A stretch of 64,000 bases of DNA, from contig JBAOHC010000027.1 of assembly GCA_037046735.1 (NCBI GenBank), forward strand, positions 930,001 to 994,000. Direction: 5' to 3'. Made by a program: the position numbers and the translations under genes. Below the pieces are notes generated by a model that did not search any database, had not been told where the DNA came from, and worked only from the letters and a program-made list of their open reading frames with translations. Of this stretch, positions 1 through 9,295 are shown one piece after another (the first letter of the stretch is position 1; the number at the start of each line of letters is the position of its first letter). This DNA comes from JADKAV01 sp037046735 (lineage in GTDB: Bacteria; Actinomycetota; Actinomycetes; S36-B12; UBA10799).

Positions 1-1155
1 CGAGGCGAGATGGTCGCGGGCGATGTCGGAATCCAGCTCAGCCTCGTGCGAGCGCCGTTCCAGCATCAGGTCGATCAGATCCCGGCGACCCTTCTTGCCC
101 GGCGGGTCGAAGGTGAGGACCCGGTCGAAACGGCCGGGCCGCAACAGGGCAGCATCCAGTGATGCCGCCCGGTTCGTGGCGGCGATGAGTAGGACGTTGG
201 CCGGCTGCGGCGTTGGCCGGCGCAACTGCCGGTGCGCGGGCAGCAGCAGATTGATGGCGTCGACGAGTCGCCCGAGGAATGACTGCCAGCCGGTCGGCTC
301 ATCGAACGACTGCATCTGGACTAGCAGTTCGTTGACCACCCCGCCGGTGCCCTCACTGACCATCGACGCGTTGACGACCGGCTGCGGCGGCGCGGCGGTG
401 GCGCTGGCGGTGGGCAACCCCACCAGCCCCCCGCAGCAGACCGTCGGCTCTTGAGCCGGTGGTCCGGCCACAGCGGACATCCCCCCGCGGGTGGTGGCGA
501 TCGCATCGATCTCCTCGATGAACCCGATAGCACCGCCCTCCCGTCGGGCGGTCTTACGCAGCGTCTTGAAGTAGGCACGGATCTTGCGCGCTGTGGCCCC
601 GTAGTACATGGATTGGAAGGACGTGGCACTGACGAACAGGAAGGGCACATCCGCCTCGGCTGCCATCGCCTTGGCCACGTAGGTCTTGCCCGTGCCTGGA
701 GGGCCCTCAAAGAGGATCCCCCGACGAGCGGTGCCGCCCATCTCCTCCTGGAAGCGACGGTGGGCCAGGAAGAGGTTGAGGGACCGCACCACATCCCCCT
801 TGACGGCATCGATCCCCCGCACATCGTCGAACCGCACGCCGAGCTGGTCAGGCCGGTAGATGACGTGCGGCGAGCGCCCGGCGACCATGGTCGTCCCAAG
901 CAGTGTCCCGATCAGCACCAGGAAGAACAGGAAGACGATGGCCAGGAACGGGTCGATCGTTGGCAGCGAGAGGGCGGTGACATCCACAGGGTCACCGGTG
1001 AGCATGCGCAGCCACAGCCACGAGGCGGGGACCGCCAGCAGGACAGCCAGCGTCAACAGTCGCCGCTGCCGCCTGTGCTCACGGGTCTTGCCGACATCGG
1101 CGTCCGCAGCCTTCAACCGGCCATCCGCGACGTGCGACAGCATGTGATGATCCAT
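1..1155 (-). CDS. FtsH-like AAA+ ATPase (3' end outside window)
   Basis: Membrane-anchored AAA+ ATPase of the FtsH type; only the first 385 codons are in the window, so the presence of a zinc protease domain cannot be judged. Two hydrophobic segments (residues about 33-52 and 70-91) precede the ATPase domain. Walker A is GPPGTGKT (151-158), and the second-region-of-homology arginine motif RPGRFDR lies near residue 339. Walker B reads GFIEEIDA (211-218), with Glu where FtsH has Asp in FIDEIDA. About 90 residues separate Walker B from the SRH, more than usual for FtsH, and this stretch includes a Gly/Ala/Pro-rich insert. The start ATG at 1155 has GGAGG at 1161-1165. Family membership is clear; whether it is a protease or an ATPase-only paralogue is not. 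Confidence 0.85.
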   Translation of the reverse strand, partial: MDHHMLSHVADGRLKAADADVGKTREHRRQRRLLTLAVLLAVPASWLWLRMLTGDPVDVTALSLPTIDPFLAIVFLFFLVLIGTLLGTTMVAGRSPHVIYRPDQLGVRFDDVRGIDAVKGDVVRSLNLFLAHRRFQEEMGGTARRGILFEGPPGTGKTYVAKAMAAEADVPFLFVSATSFQSMYYGATARKIRAYFKTLRKTARREGGAIGFIEEIDAIATTRGGMSAVAGPPAQEPTVCCGGLVGLPTASATAAPPQPVVNASMVSEGTGGVVNELLVQMQSFDEPTGWQSFLGRLVDAINLLLPAHRQLRRPTPQPANVLLIAATNRAASLDAALLRPGRFDRVLTFDPPGKKGRRDLIDLMLERRSHEAELDSDIARDHLAS

Positions 1156-1289
1156 GCGCGCCTCCTTCCCTTCTTACTCAGAGTGCGCCCTCTTGCCCCG
1201 AATGGGGTATTCGGGGGATCAGAAACGGCACCTATGACCTAATCCGTTCGAGTGGCGTCGTCACCCGATCCAGTGAAAGGGGGCAGTTG

Positions 1290-2174
1290 TCACCCGATCC
1301 CGTTGAAGAGGTCCGTCTCGTGGCCGGTGTCATCAAAGGGGCCGGCAACTTCGCCTTGCGCGATCCGGAAGTACTCGATACCCATCGCCTTGCTCCCCAG
1401 ATTGTTGCTCAGGGCGAAGAAGCCACCGTCGGTCTGGACCTGCGACGCGTGCTGGGCCAGCGCAGTCATCTTGGCGTCGAGAAAGTCGGTGTTGGCCACG
1501 GCGGTGGTGACGAGGTCATCCGCCACGCCGAAGGGAATGTTGTCCGGATCCATCGCCGCGAAGCCCGTCTCCTCCCCGGCTTCGCGCAGCGCCTTGATCC
1601 CATCGCGGATCATGCCCTTCGGCATCGCCGTCCAGTAGACCTTCTGCACCTGCCAGGCAGCACCGAGATCCGGGCGGAAAGAGGGCACGGCGGCCAGTGC
1701 CACCGCGTAGGTCAGCACGCGGTGGGCCTGGATGTGATCGGGATGCCCATAGCCGCCGAAGTCGTCGTAGGTCACGGCGACCTGCGGACGCACCTCCCTG
1801 ATCACCGCGACCAGATCAGTGGCCTCCGCCAACAGGTCGGCGCGCCAGAAGCAGTCCGCGCGGTCGTTGGCCGGGGTGCCAGCCATCCCGCTGTCGCGGT
1901 ACTTGTGCGGCTCGCCGAGCAGCCGCCAGTCGGTGACACCGAGGACAGCCATGGCCGCCGCGAGCTCCTCATAACGATGGGCGCCGAGTTGATCCTGGGC
2001 GTCTGCAGCGAGGTGCTGCTTGTCCTCGAGCAGGACCTCACCCTCCTCGCCGAGGGTGCAGGTCACCAAGGTCACCTGCGTGCCTCGGGCCACGTAGCCG
2101 GCCATGAGCGCGCCGCAGGTGATGGTCTCGTCGTCAGGGTGGGCGTGCACTAGGAGCAGGCGCTGTTCGGGCAT
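1290..2174 (-). CDS. mshB: N-acetyl-GlcN-Ins deacetylase of mycothiol biosynthesis
   Basis: Zinc-dependent LmbE/PIG-L-family deacetylase, 294 aa, expected to remove the acetyl group from GlcNAc-inositol in mycothiol synthesis in the cytoplasm. The N-terminal HAHPDDE (residues 10-16) supplies His and Asp zinc ligands; the later GHPDH motif supplies the third ligand. A Mca-like paralogue lies at 27.6-28.5 kb; this copy is assigned MshB because of its overall MshB-like C-terminal half and length. The ATG at 2174 gives the family N-terminus; the frame stays open far upstream but only antisense to the peptidase gene. It is divergent from the S9 peptidase, with 45 bp between the starts. MshB versus a close amidase paralogue cannot be fully separated by eye. 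Confidence 0.85.
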   Translation of the reverse strand: MPEQRLLLVHAHPDDETITCGALMAGYVARGTQVTLVTCTLGEEGEVLLEDKQHLAADAQDQLGAHRYEELAAAMAVLGVTDWRLLGEPHKYRDSGMAGTPANDRADCFWRADLLAEATDLVAVIREVRPQVAVTYDDFGGYGHPDHIQAHRVLTYAVALAAVPSFRPDLGAAWQVQKVYWTAMPKGMIRDGIKALREAGEETGFAAMDPDNIPFGVADDLVTTAVANTDFLDAKMTALAQHASQVQTDGGFFALSNNLGSKAMGIEYFRIAQGEVAGPFDDTGHETDLFNGIG

Positions 2175-2219
2175 GCACACCAGAGTAGGCAATGGCGCAC
2201 ATCCCGGTAACCTGACCCG

Positions 2220-4208
2220 GTGGAGTCTTATCCCCGACAAGCAGCCGCGACCGGGCAGTTCCGGTACGGCCAGCCGCGCACCTTCCGTGCGACGACGAGC
2301 AGTGTCTACTTCCTGCGATCGACCGGCGGCCGCAGTTCCGCTCTGCGACTGCATCGCTGGGACCGATCGACGGGCAGTTGCGAGGTGATCCTCTCCGGTG
2401 GGGGCGACGCGATGACCGCGGCTGAGCAGGCACTGCGGGAACGGCTGCGGGAATCGGCGTCCGGCATCACCGCCTACGACGTTCGCCGCGACCGGGTGGT
2501 CGCCAGCGCCGCCGGGCGGCTGCTCCTGTGGGATCAAGAGGTGGGCGCTCGGACCCTGGATGTGCAAGCGGCCTACGACCCACGGCTTAGCCCTGATGGC
2601 CAGTGGGTGTCCTGGATCGAGGCGGGCGCCCTCACGGTCTGTGCCTGGGACGGCTCGGGGCGCCGGGTTATCGTCGACAGCGAGGACGGGGCCCACTGGG
2701 CGGTGGTGGACTTCATCGCAGCGGAGGAACTGCAGCGCAGCCGTGGCTACTGGTGGCTGCCCGATTCCACCGGGCTGCTGGTGCAACGCACCGATGACAG
2801 CCCGGTGCCGGTCTGGTATCGAGCGAATGCGGCATTGCCGCAGAACGAACCAGTGGCCCAGCGCTACCCACACGCCGGGGCTGCCAATGCCCTCGTGGAA
2901 CTGTGGTCCTTCGGCCTCGACGGTGAAGGGCGCCGCCTCGCACTCGACGGCGAATACCTCGTGGACGCCGCCGGCGGGCTCATCAGCACATTTGACCGGG
3001 CTCAGACCCGCTTGCAGGTCACAGACACCGATGGGGAGCGGGTCTGCCTACTGGAGCAGCAGCCGTGGCTCGACGTGCTGCCCGGTCTGCCCCGCCGGGT
3101 CGACAACCGGCTGGTCGCCTGGGTCGATGGCGACCACCGGCAACTCACCGTCGACGGTGTGGCCGCGACTCCTGCTGATGTACAGATCCGGTCGTTCGTG
3201 GGCGCCATCGGTGATGTGCTGTACGTGCTGGCCTGCCAGGACCCGGCGGAGTCGCGGTTGGCAAAGGTGGACGGCTCCGGCTTCACCTGGCTGTCCCCCG
3301 CATCGGCTCACGCCAGCGCGATGGTCGAGGCTGGCCTGATCGTGACCAGCGAGGTCGACTGGACCAGCAGTCGCACGGTGGTCACCATCCGCGACGGCGA
3401 CTACGGCCCCGTCGCTGAGGTCGACAACCTCGCGGAGACACCGGTGGTGCAGCCGGCTCCGGTCCGGATACCCGCGGGACGCGATGAAGTGCAGACCGTC
3501 GTGCTCTGGCCGACCGATCCCGCCGACGGCCCGCTGCCGGTGCTGATGAACCCGTACGGCGGCCCGCACGCCCAACGCGTGCTCGCGGCCCGCAACTCCT
3601 ACGCCAGTGCCCAGTGGCTGGCGGATCAGGGGTTCTGTGTGATCATCGCCGATGGCCGCGGCACGCCCGGCCAGTCGCCCCCGTGGGAGCACAGTGTCGC
3701 CGGAAACCTGCGGGATCTGGCACTCGCCGACCAGGTCACCGCATTGCAGAACGTGGCAGCACGGTTCCCCGAGCGCGTGGACACCGACCGGGTTGGGATC
3801 CTCGGCTGGTCCTACGGCGGCTACCTCGCGGCGCTGGCGGTCCTGGACCGGCCCGACGTCTTCCACGCTGCGATCGCCGGCGCACCGGTCACGGAGTGGC
3901 GCCTGTACGACACCGCCTACACCGAGCGCTACCTGGGGAACCCCCAGACCGACCCCGGGCCCTACGACCACTGCTCGCTGCTGCCGCTCGCCGCGCAGTT
4001 GCAGCGACCGCTGCTGCTCATTCACGGGTTGGCTGACGACAATGTGTTCGCCGCCCACACGCTGCAACTGTCGACGGCGCTGCTACACGCCGGCCGGACC
4101 CATGAGGTGCTGCCGCTGGCCGGGGTGACACACATGACCCCGCAACCGGATGTGGCCGAGAACCTGCTCCTGCTCCAGGTCGACTTCTTCCGCCGGCACC
4201 TCGGCTAG
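2220..4208 (+). CDS. S9 family prolyl oligopeptidase / DPP-IV-like peptidase
   Basis: Serine peptidase of 662 aa with an N-terminal beta-propeller (about 50-400) and a C-terminal alpha/beta-hydrolase domain. Nucleophile Ser531 lies in GWSYGGY, acid Asp606 in HGLADDN and His638 in GVTHMT, in the order found in the DPP-IV clade. No signal peptide or membrane segment is evident, so it is probably cytosolic and cleaves oligopeptides, possibly those brought in by the neighbouring opp importer (inference). It ends 1 bp before the convergent oppF stop. The start ATG at 2220 gives a plausible N-terminus. Confidence 0.92.
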   Translation: MESYPRQAAATGQFRYGQPRTFRATTSSVYFLRSTGGRSSALRLHRWDRSTGSCEVILSGGGDAMTAAEQALRERLRESASGITAYDVRRDRVVASAAGRLLLWDQEVGARTLDVQAAYDPRLSPDGQWVSWIEAGALTVCAWDGSGRRVIVDSEDGAHWAVVDFIAAEELQRSRGYWWLPDSTGLLVQRTDDSPVPVWYRANAALPQNEPVAQRYPHAGAANALVELWSFGLDGEGRRLALDGEYLVDAAGGLISTFDRAQTRLQVTDTDGERVCLLEQQPWLDVLPGLPRRVDNRLVAWVDGDHRQLTVDGVAATPADVQIRSFVGAIGDVLYVLACQDPAESRLAKVDGSGFTWLSPASAHASAMVEAGLIVTSEVDWTSSRTVVTIRDGDYGPVAEVDNLAETPVVQPAPVRIPAGRDEVQTVVLWPTDPADGPLPVLMNPYGGPHAQRVLAARNSYASAQWLADQGFCVIIADGRGTPGQSPPWEHSVAGNLRDLALADQVTALQNVAARFPERVDTDRVGILGWSYGGYLAALAVLDRPDVFHAAIAGAPVTEWRLYDTAYTERYLGNPQTDPGPYDHCSLLPLAAQLQRPLLLIHGLADDNVFAAHTLQLSTALLHAGRTHEVLPLAGVTHMTPQPDVAENLLLLQVDFFRRHLG

Positions 4209-4209
4209 A

Positions 4210-5262
4210 TCACTCGAGGGGCATCTGAGACAGGTCCAGCGCGCCCGTGGGGACGTCGTTGTCGACGATGTCACGCATCTCGGGGAAGTGGCAGGCGGCA
4301 AACTGGCCACCCTTGGTCCCGATCTGGATCAGTGGTGGTTCCTGCTGCGCGCAGATGTCCTGCGCCTTCCAGCAGCGGGTACGGAACCGGCATCCCGAGG
4401 GCGGGTTTGCCGGGCTGGGGACATCGCCCTGCAGCACGATCCTCTTGCGCTCGGCGCGGCCCACGGGGTCCGGCACCGGGACCGCGGACAGCAGCGCCTG
4501 CGTGTAGGGATGGGAGGGGTTCTCGTAGATGCTCAGCTCATCACCGATCTCCACGATCTTGCCCAGGTACATGACAGCGACCCGGTCCGAGATATGCCGC
4601 ACGACGGACAGGTCGTGGGCGATGAAGATGTAGGTGAGGTTGAATTCGGCCTGCAACTGTTCGAACAGGTTGATGACCTGTGCCTGCACGGACACGTCGA
4701 GTGCCGACACCGGCTCATCACAGACGATGATTTTGGGTCGCAGCGCCAGCCCGCGGGCGATGCCGATGCGTTGACGTTGGCCGCCGGAGAACTGGTGGGG
4801 GTAGCGGTTGATGTGCTCCGGGCTCAGACCGACCACGTCCAGCAGGTCCTGCACGGCCTTCTTGCGCTCGCCCTTGGTCACCACCGAGCCGTGGATCTCG
4901 AAGGGCTCCCCCACGATGTCGCCGACCGTCATCCGTGGGTTCAAGGACGTGTAGGGATCCTGCAAAACGATCTGGATATCGCGGCGTTTCGTGCGCATGG
5001 CGCGATTGTTCAGGGTGGCCATATCGTCGCCCTCGAAGATGATGCTGCCACTGGTCGGGGCTTCCAGTCGCATCACCAACCGGGCCATCGTGGACTTCCC
5101 ACAGCCGGACTCCCCGACGATGCCCAGCGTCTCCCCGGCCAGCAGGTCGAAGGACACCCCGTCGACGGCGCGCACCTGCCCGACGGTCTTCTTGAAGATG
5201 ATCCCCCGGGTCAATGGGTAGTGCTTGACAGCGTCTTTAACCTGCAGAATCGGCTCGGTCAC
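4210..5262 (-). CDS. oppF: Oligopeptide ABC importer ATPase (OppF type)
   Basis: Nucleotide-binding subunit of a peptide/nickel-class ABC importer, 350 aa. It has Walker A GESGCGKS, an FSGGQRQRI signature, Walker B IIVCDEP and a D-loop. The C-terminal oligopeptide-ABC extension contains Cys residues in CRFRTRCW...DIC, as in importers that carry an Fe-S cluster there. It is the last gene of oppBCDF and overlaps oppD by 26 bp, indicating translational coupling. It would energise uptake together with OppD, OppB, OppC and lipoprotein OppA. The exact substrate (oligopeptides, dipeptides or another solute) is not shown by the sequence. Confidence 0.9.
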   Translation of the reverse strand: MTEPILQVKDAVKHYPLTRGIIFKKTVGQVRAVDGVSFDLLAGETLGIVGESGCGKSTMARLVMRLEAPTSGSIIFEGDDMATLNNRAMRTKRRDIQIVLQDPYTSLNPRMTVGDIVGEPFEIHGSVVTKGERKKAVQDLLDVVGLSPEHINRYPHQFSGGQRQRIGIARGLALRPKIIVCDEPVSALDVSVQAQVINLFEQLQAEFNLTYIFIAHDLSVVRHISDRVAVMYLGKIVEIGDELSIYENPSHPYTQALLSAVPVPDPVGRAERKRIVLQGDVPSPANPPSGCRFRTRCWKAQDICAQQEPPLIQIGTKGGQFAACHFPEMRDIVDNDVPTGALDLSQMPLE

Positions 5263-6241
5263 CGGAGTACACCTCCTCCCAGAAATGGCATGCGGAGTGG
5301 TGGTTACTGGCCACCTCGTAACGGGGCGGCACCTCCTGCAGGCAGATCTCCTGCTTGTAGGGGCACCGGGGATTGAAGTTGCAGCCCGGCGGCAGATTCA
5401 GCAGCGAGGGCGGCAATCCCTTGATCGCGTACAACTCGCTGCCCTTGGTATCAACGCGGGGCATGGAGTCCAGCAGACCCTCGGTGTAGGGGTGGGCCGG
5501 CGTCGCGTAGAGCGGCAGGATGTCGGCATCCTCCACGATCCGCCCGGCGTACATGACGGCGATCTTGTCCGCCACACCGGCGACCACGCCCAAGTCGTGG
5601 GTGATCAGGATCATGCCCATATTGCGTTCACGCTGCAAATCCTGCAGCAGGTCCATGATCTGCGCCTGCACAGTGACGTCGAGGGCTGTGGTCGGCTCGT
5701 CAGCTATCAGGACCGCCGGGTCCAGGCTGATGGCCATGGCGATCATGATGCGCTGCCGCATCCCACCCGAGAACTGATGGGGGAAGTCCTTGACCCGCTC
5801 ACGCGCGGCCGGGATGCGCACCGAGTCCATCAACTCGACGGCCTTCTTCATCCCGTCTTTCTTGGACATGCCGCGGTGGACCTGGAACATCTCGGAGATC
5901 TGGTCGCCGACCGTGAACACCGGGTTCAGGGCCGACAGGGAGTCCTGGAAGATCATCGAGATCTCCGCTCCCCGGATCTTGCGGCGGCGGTCCTCGGTCA
6001 TCTGCAACAGATCTTCGCCGTTGTAGCGGATCTCGCCGCCGGTGATGACTCCGGGCGGCATGTCGAGGATGCCCATGATCGTCTGGGCCGTGACCGACTT
6101 GCCGGAGCCGCTCTCGCCAAGCACAGCGAGCGTCTCGCCGGCGTCCAAGGTATAACTGACGCCGTTGATGGCCTTCGCCACGCCGTCTCTGGTGCGGAAC
6201 TCGACGTAGAGATCGTCGACTTCCAGGAGATGTTCGCTCAT
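5237..6241 (-). CDS. oppD: Oligopeptide ABC importer ATPase (OppD type)
   Basis: Second ATPase of the importer, 334 aa, with Walker A GESGSGKS, signature FSGGMRQRI, Walker B VLIADEP and the OppD C-terminal extension with CNFNPRCPYKQEIC, a four-cysteine pattern seen in OppD proteins. The ATG at 6241 (MSEHLLEV) lies 4 nt past the oppC stop and is preferred over an in-frame start at 6274 inside oppC. It pairs with OppF to form the asymmetric ATPase dimer. Confidence 0.9.
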   Translation of the reverse strand: MSEHLLEVDDLYVEFRTRDGVAKAINGVSYTLDAGETLAVLGESGSGKSVTAQTIMGILDMPPGVITGGEIRYNGEDLLQMTEDRRRKIRGAEISMIFQDSLSALNPVFTVGDQISEMFQVHRGMSKKDGMKKAVELMDSVRIPAARERVKDFPHQFSGGMRQRIMIAMAISLDPAVLIADEPTTALDVTVQAQIMDLLQDLQRERNMGMILITHDLGVVAGVADKIAVMYAGRIVEDADILPLYATPAHPYTEGLLDSMPRVDTKGSELYAIKGLPPSLLNLPPGCNFNPRCPYKQEICLQEVPPRYEVASNHHSACHFWEEVYSGDRADSAG

Positions 6242-6245
6242 CGTC

Positions 6246-7217
6246 TCACCGCAGCTTCGGGTCCAGGGCTTCACGCACGGCGTCGCCGAGCATGATGAAA
6301 CTCAACACGGCTACGGACAAGAAGATGGCCGGGAAGAACAGCATGTGCGGCGACACCCTAATGTACTTCTGCGCCTCGTTGATCATCGTCCCCCAGGAGA
6401 TGACTGGTGGCTGCAGGCCAAGGCCGAGGAAGGACAGGGTCGCCTCGGCGCCGATGTAGCCGCCCAGAGAGATCGTTGCCACAACGATCAGTGGCGCCAG
6501 CGAGTTGGGGACGACATGTTTGCGCATGATGCGGCCGTTGCTGGCGCCCAGTGCCCGCGCGGCCACGACGAAGTCAGCATTACGGACCTGGATCACGGAG
6601 GAGCGCATGATGCGGGTCATGGCCGTCCAGCCCAAGATCCCCAAGGCGAGCACGACCTTGCCCACTTCCTGGAAGAGCGTCGTGCTGTCGCCCGACGGGA
6701 ACGAGGTCAGCACCAGAATGCCACCGAGCAACAGGGGGATCGCGAAGAAGATGTCGGTGATGCGCGACAGGATCGCGTCGGTCCAGCCGCCGAAGAAGCC
6801 GGCGATCGTGCCCAGGAACCCGCCGACCAGCATGCAGAACACCGTGGTGAGCACCCCGACCAGGATCGATGCCTTAGCACCATAGATCGTGCGGGTGTAG
6901 ACGTCACACCCGTTGGTGTCGTACCCGAACCAGGCCTCCGATGACGGTGGCAGCCGCGACTTGGTCAGATCGCAAGTGTACGGGTCCTTCCCAAAGGTGA
7001 ACACCTGTGGGAAGAAGGCCATGATCAGGAACAGCACGATGAGCACTGCCGAGATGACGAAGATTTTGCTGCTGCGTAGCTCACGCCAGGCGTCACTCCA
7101 CAGCGACCGACTCTGGCCGCCCTTGCCCGCCTCCGGAGGCAGATCCGCGCCCAAATACGTCTCTTTCTCGACGGTTTCGGGGGCCGCCGCCGCCAGTGAG
7201 GCGTTCGGGTCACTCAT
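6246..7217 (-). CDS. oppC: Oligopeptide ABC importer permease (OppC type)
   Basis: BPD-transporter inner membrane subunit, 323 aa, about six transmembrane helices. A cytoplasmic N-terminal tail (about 50 residues) precedes TM1 at about 52-74. A long periplasmic-side loop rich in Asp/Lys/Cys follows, as in OppC. The EAA-type coupling loop is in the region ARALGASNGRIMRKHVVPN. It overlaps oppB by 8 bp and is followed 4 nt later by oppD. Confidence 0.9.
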   Translation of the reverse strand: MSDPNASLAAAAPETVEKETYLGADLPPEAGKGGQSRSLWSDAWRELRSSKIFVISAVLIVLFLIMAFFPQVFTFGKDPYTCDLTKSRLPPSSEAWFGYDTNGCDVYTRTIYGAKASILVGVLTTVFCMLVGGFLGTIAGFFGGWTDAILSRITDIFFAIPLLLGGILVLTSFPSGDSTTLFQEVGKVVLALGILGWTAMTRIMRSSVIQVRNADFVVAARALGASNGRIMRKHVVPNSLAPLIVVATISLGGYIGAEATLSFLGLGLQPPVISWGTMINEAQKYIRVSPHMLFFPAIFLSVAVLSFIMLGDAVREALDPKLR

Positions 7218-8136
7218 AACGGATCCTCGGGTCGATGGCGCCGTACAGGATGTCGACGAGCAGGTTCACCAGCAGGAAGACCAGCACGAGGACGGTGACC
7301 ACGCCGACCACGGTGGCACCCTCCCTGGTGCGGATTGAGAGGTACAGCAGGCCGCCGATGCCACGGATGTTGAAGATACCCTCGGTGACGATCGCGCCAC
7401 CCAGCAGTGCGCCGAAGTCGGCGCCGATGAACGTGACGACCGGGATCAACGAGTTGCGCACGGCGTGGCGGCCGATGACCCGGCGGCGCGACAGACCCTT
7501 GGCCGTGGCCGTGCGCACGTAGTCCGCTCGCAGGTTCTCTGTGAGATTGCCGCGCATGAGGCGGGCCACGTAGGCCAGCGATAACGACGCCAGCACGAAC
7601 GCGGGCAAGATCAACTCATAGACCGTGGGGTCAGCGCCGACTGTCGGTGGGAACCACCCGAGTTTGAGGCCGAACACGTACTGCATCAGATAGCCGATGA
7701 CGAACACGGGAATCGAGATGACGATCAGGGTGGAAATCAGCACGAGATTGTCCAGGAACTTGCCACGTCGCAAGGCAGCAAGCACACCGGCACCGATCCC
7801 GATGACGATCTCGAAGATGATGGCCAGGACAGCCAGCTGGAACGTCACCGGGAATGCCTGCGTAATCTCGTCCAGCACACTGCGGCCCGAGAAACTCTCC
7901 CCGAAGTTGCCTTGCACAAGATTGCCGAGGTACTTGCCGTACTGCACGGGCAGCGGGTCGTCCAGATTGAACTTTGCGCGCATCTCGGCGACGTAACTGG
8001 GCGGGCAGGGCCGGTCGCCGCATTTGCCGGCGAAGGGGTCCCCCGGCAGCGCCCAGACCATGGCATAGATCAAGAACGTTGTTCCGATGATCACGGGAAT
8101 CATCTGCAGCAGGCGACGGATGGTGTAACGACCCAT
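7210..8136 (-). CDS. oppB: Oligopeptide ABC importer permease (OppB type)
   Basis: BPD-transporter permease, 308 aa, with the OppB N-terminus (MGRYTIRRLLQMIPV) and the EAA coupling motif around TAKGLSRRRVIGRHAVRNS. It contains an OppB-type first extracellular loop with two Cys (GKCGDRPCPP). First gene of the oppBCDF unit; its upstream region holds two inverted repeats (8192-8209 and 8210-8228). The cognate binding protein gene oppA lies further upstream on the same strand, separated by an unrelated gene. Confidence 0.9.
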   Translation of the reverse strand: MGRYTIRRLLQMIPVIIGTTFLIYAMVWALPGDPFAGKCGDRPCPPSYVAEMRAKFNLDDPLPVQYGKYLGNLVQGNFGESFSGRSVLDEITQAFPVTFQLAVLAIIFEIVIGIGAGVLAALRRGKFLDNLVLISTLIVISIPVFVIGYLMQYVFGLKLGWFPPTVGADPTVYELILPAFVLASLSLAYVARLMRGNLTENLRADYVRTATAKGLSRRRVIGRHAVRNSLIPVVTFIGADFGALLGGAIVTEGIFNIRGIGGLLYLSIRTREGATVVGVVTVLVLVFLLVNLLVDILYGAIDPRIRYE

Positions 8137-8191
8137 TGATCCCTCCGCTCTGCACGTGGCTTAAATGACGTTCGAATGATACTCAGCCCTA

Positions 8192-8209
8192 TGGGTGCGT
8201 GTACACCCA
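8192..8209. promoter_or_regulatory. Inverted repeat upstream of oppB, possible operator
   Basis: TGGGTG and CACCCA arms separated by cgtgta, with the core GTGTACAC itself a perfect palindrome, 56 bp upstream of the oppB start. Position and symmetry suggest a repressor site for the opp genes; the regulator is unknown. Confidence 0.4.
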
Positions 8210-8228
8210 ACCCGCCGTAACAGCGGGT
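8210..8228. other. Small stem-loop upstream of oppB
   Basis: ACCCGC and GCGGGT arms with a 7-nt loop, immediately beyond the preceding palindrome. No T-run follows, so it is not a typical terminator; it could be part of the same control region or act as a 5' leader hairpin. Confidence 0.3.
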
Positions 8229-8284
8229 ATCGGTTATCTGGTGGGCTGTGTGACCAGCATGTTTAGGGGGTCATGGGAAGACAG

Positions 8285-8359
8285 GAGCAGTTGTGCCAAA
8301 CCGGAGCACCCGGGCGCGGTGCTAGCGCTCTCGTTTGACACAACGGCTCTGTTCCTGCC
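8285..8359. repeat. Imperfect direct repeat, copy A
   Basis: About 75 bp, roughly 75% identical by eye to 9296-9371, ending in the shared stretch ggctctgttcctgcc. It includes a hairpin AGCACC/GGTGCT. The repeat overlaps the last 13 codons and the stop of the DUF559-like gene, so that gene and one repeat form a unit of about 1.01 kb. Confidence 0.65.
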
Positions 8360-9224
8360 CGGACACCAGCCGGGTGCCGCGTGACACGGCCAGTTCGATC
8401 CGGGCGACCGTGGCCTCGGGCTGCCGCAGCTGCTCCCACACGAATCGCACCACGTGGTAGCCGAGTACCTCCAACATGGCATGGCGACGGCGCTCCTCCA
8501 CGACGACCCGCCAGGCCTGCTCCTCATCGGTTTGGTCGTACTTCATCAAGCCATCGAATTCGAGGATGACGTTGCTGCCCTCGATCATCAGGTCGACGCG
8601 GGCGCGGAAGTCGTCCGTTTCGATGCGCACCTGGCTGCGCACCGAGTAGCCGGCCCCGGCGACGATCATGCGCAACCAGGTTTCACCCGCGGACTCCGAC
8701 TCCGGGTCGGCGTTGTTGACGACCCAGCGCACGCGCTCAATCCGTTTGACGCGCCCAATGGCGCCGGCCGCAACCCGCAGGGCGTCCACATCGCACCACC
8801 GGCGGTGAAGCGCGAAATCTGCTGCGATGAGAGCATCGCGCTTGGACATAACCCGGGCACAGTCGATGATGGTCCACACCACCGATGCGACTGCCACCTC
8901 ATGGTGAACGGTGGTGTCGGGGGTGCCACCGGAGAGCACTTTCACATCGGCCCCGTACCGACCGGGGGTGACACCGCGGATGTACACCTGTGAGGGCGGA
9001 TCATCCACAGTCGCCACACCCCAGATCACTGCGGCGGAGGGACCCGTCAGCACAGAACCCGCGATCGCCCGCGCCACTGCGATGCACTGCATGCGATAGA
9101 TCTGCCAGGGATTCTCTGCGTCATCGGTGTACGTGCCTCGACGCACCTTCCGCGCTGTCTTGCGCATCGGCTTGAGCTCGGACTGGGTCGTGCCGTTGAG
9201 CAGCTTCTGTGCAGTCGTCCACAT
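8322..9224 (-). CDS. AbiEi-antitoxin-like / DUF559 endonuclease-fold protein
   Basis: Protein of 300 aa resembling actinobacterial proteins with an AbiEi-type N-terminal region and a C-terminal DUF559/Vsr-like PD-(D/E)XK fold. The putative active-site pattern is Glu in SAGETWL, Asp in ARVDLM and Glu/Asp in ILEFDG, followed by a conserved YHVVRFVWEQ strand-helix. The ATG at 9224 (MWTTAQ) is a guess; the frame is open to 9320. No toxin partner is adjacent. It sits between oppA and oppB and its 3' end runs into a direct repeat, so it is probably an inserted cassette. Function is unknown; nuclease activity or a role in DNA damage or defence is only inferred from the fold. Confidence 0.65.
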   Translation of the reverse strand: MWTTAQKLLNGTTQSELKPMRKTARKVRRGTYTDDAENPWQIYRMQCIAVARAIAGSVLTGPSAAVIWGVATVDDPPSQVYIRGVTPGRYGADVKVLSGGTPDTTVHHEVAVASVVWTIIDCARVMSKRDALIAADFALHRRWCDVDALRVAAGAIGRVKRIERVRWVVNNADPESESAGETWLRMIVAGAGYSVRSQVRIETDDFRARVDLMIEGSNVILEFDGLMKYDQTDEEQAWRVVVEERRRHAMLEVLGYHVVRFVWEQLRQPEATVARIELAVSRGTRLVSGQEQSRCVKRER

Positions 9225-9295
9225 CTGGATATGGTGACCCGCTTCGCCAATCTCGGGTGGTGGCCTGTGGATAACTGCTGGGCCCGGAGAGGCGA

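Noticed and set aside
2175..2873. N-terminal extension of mshB
   Set aside because: It would cover the divergent peptidase start; family N-terminus begins at 2174.
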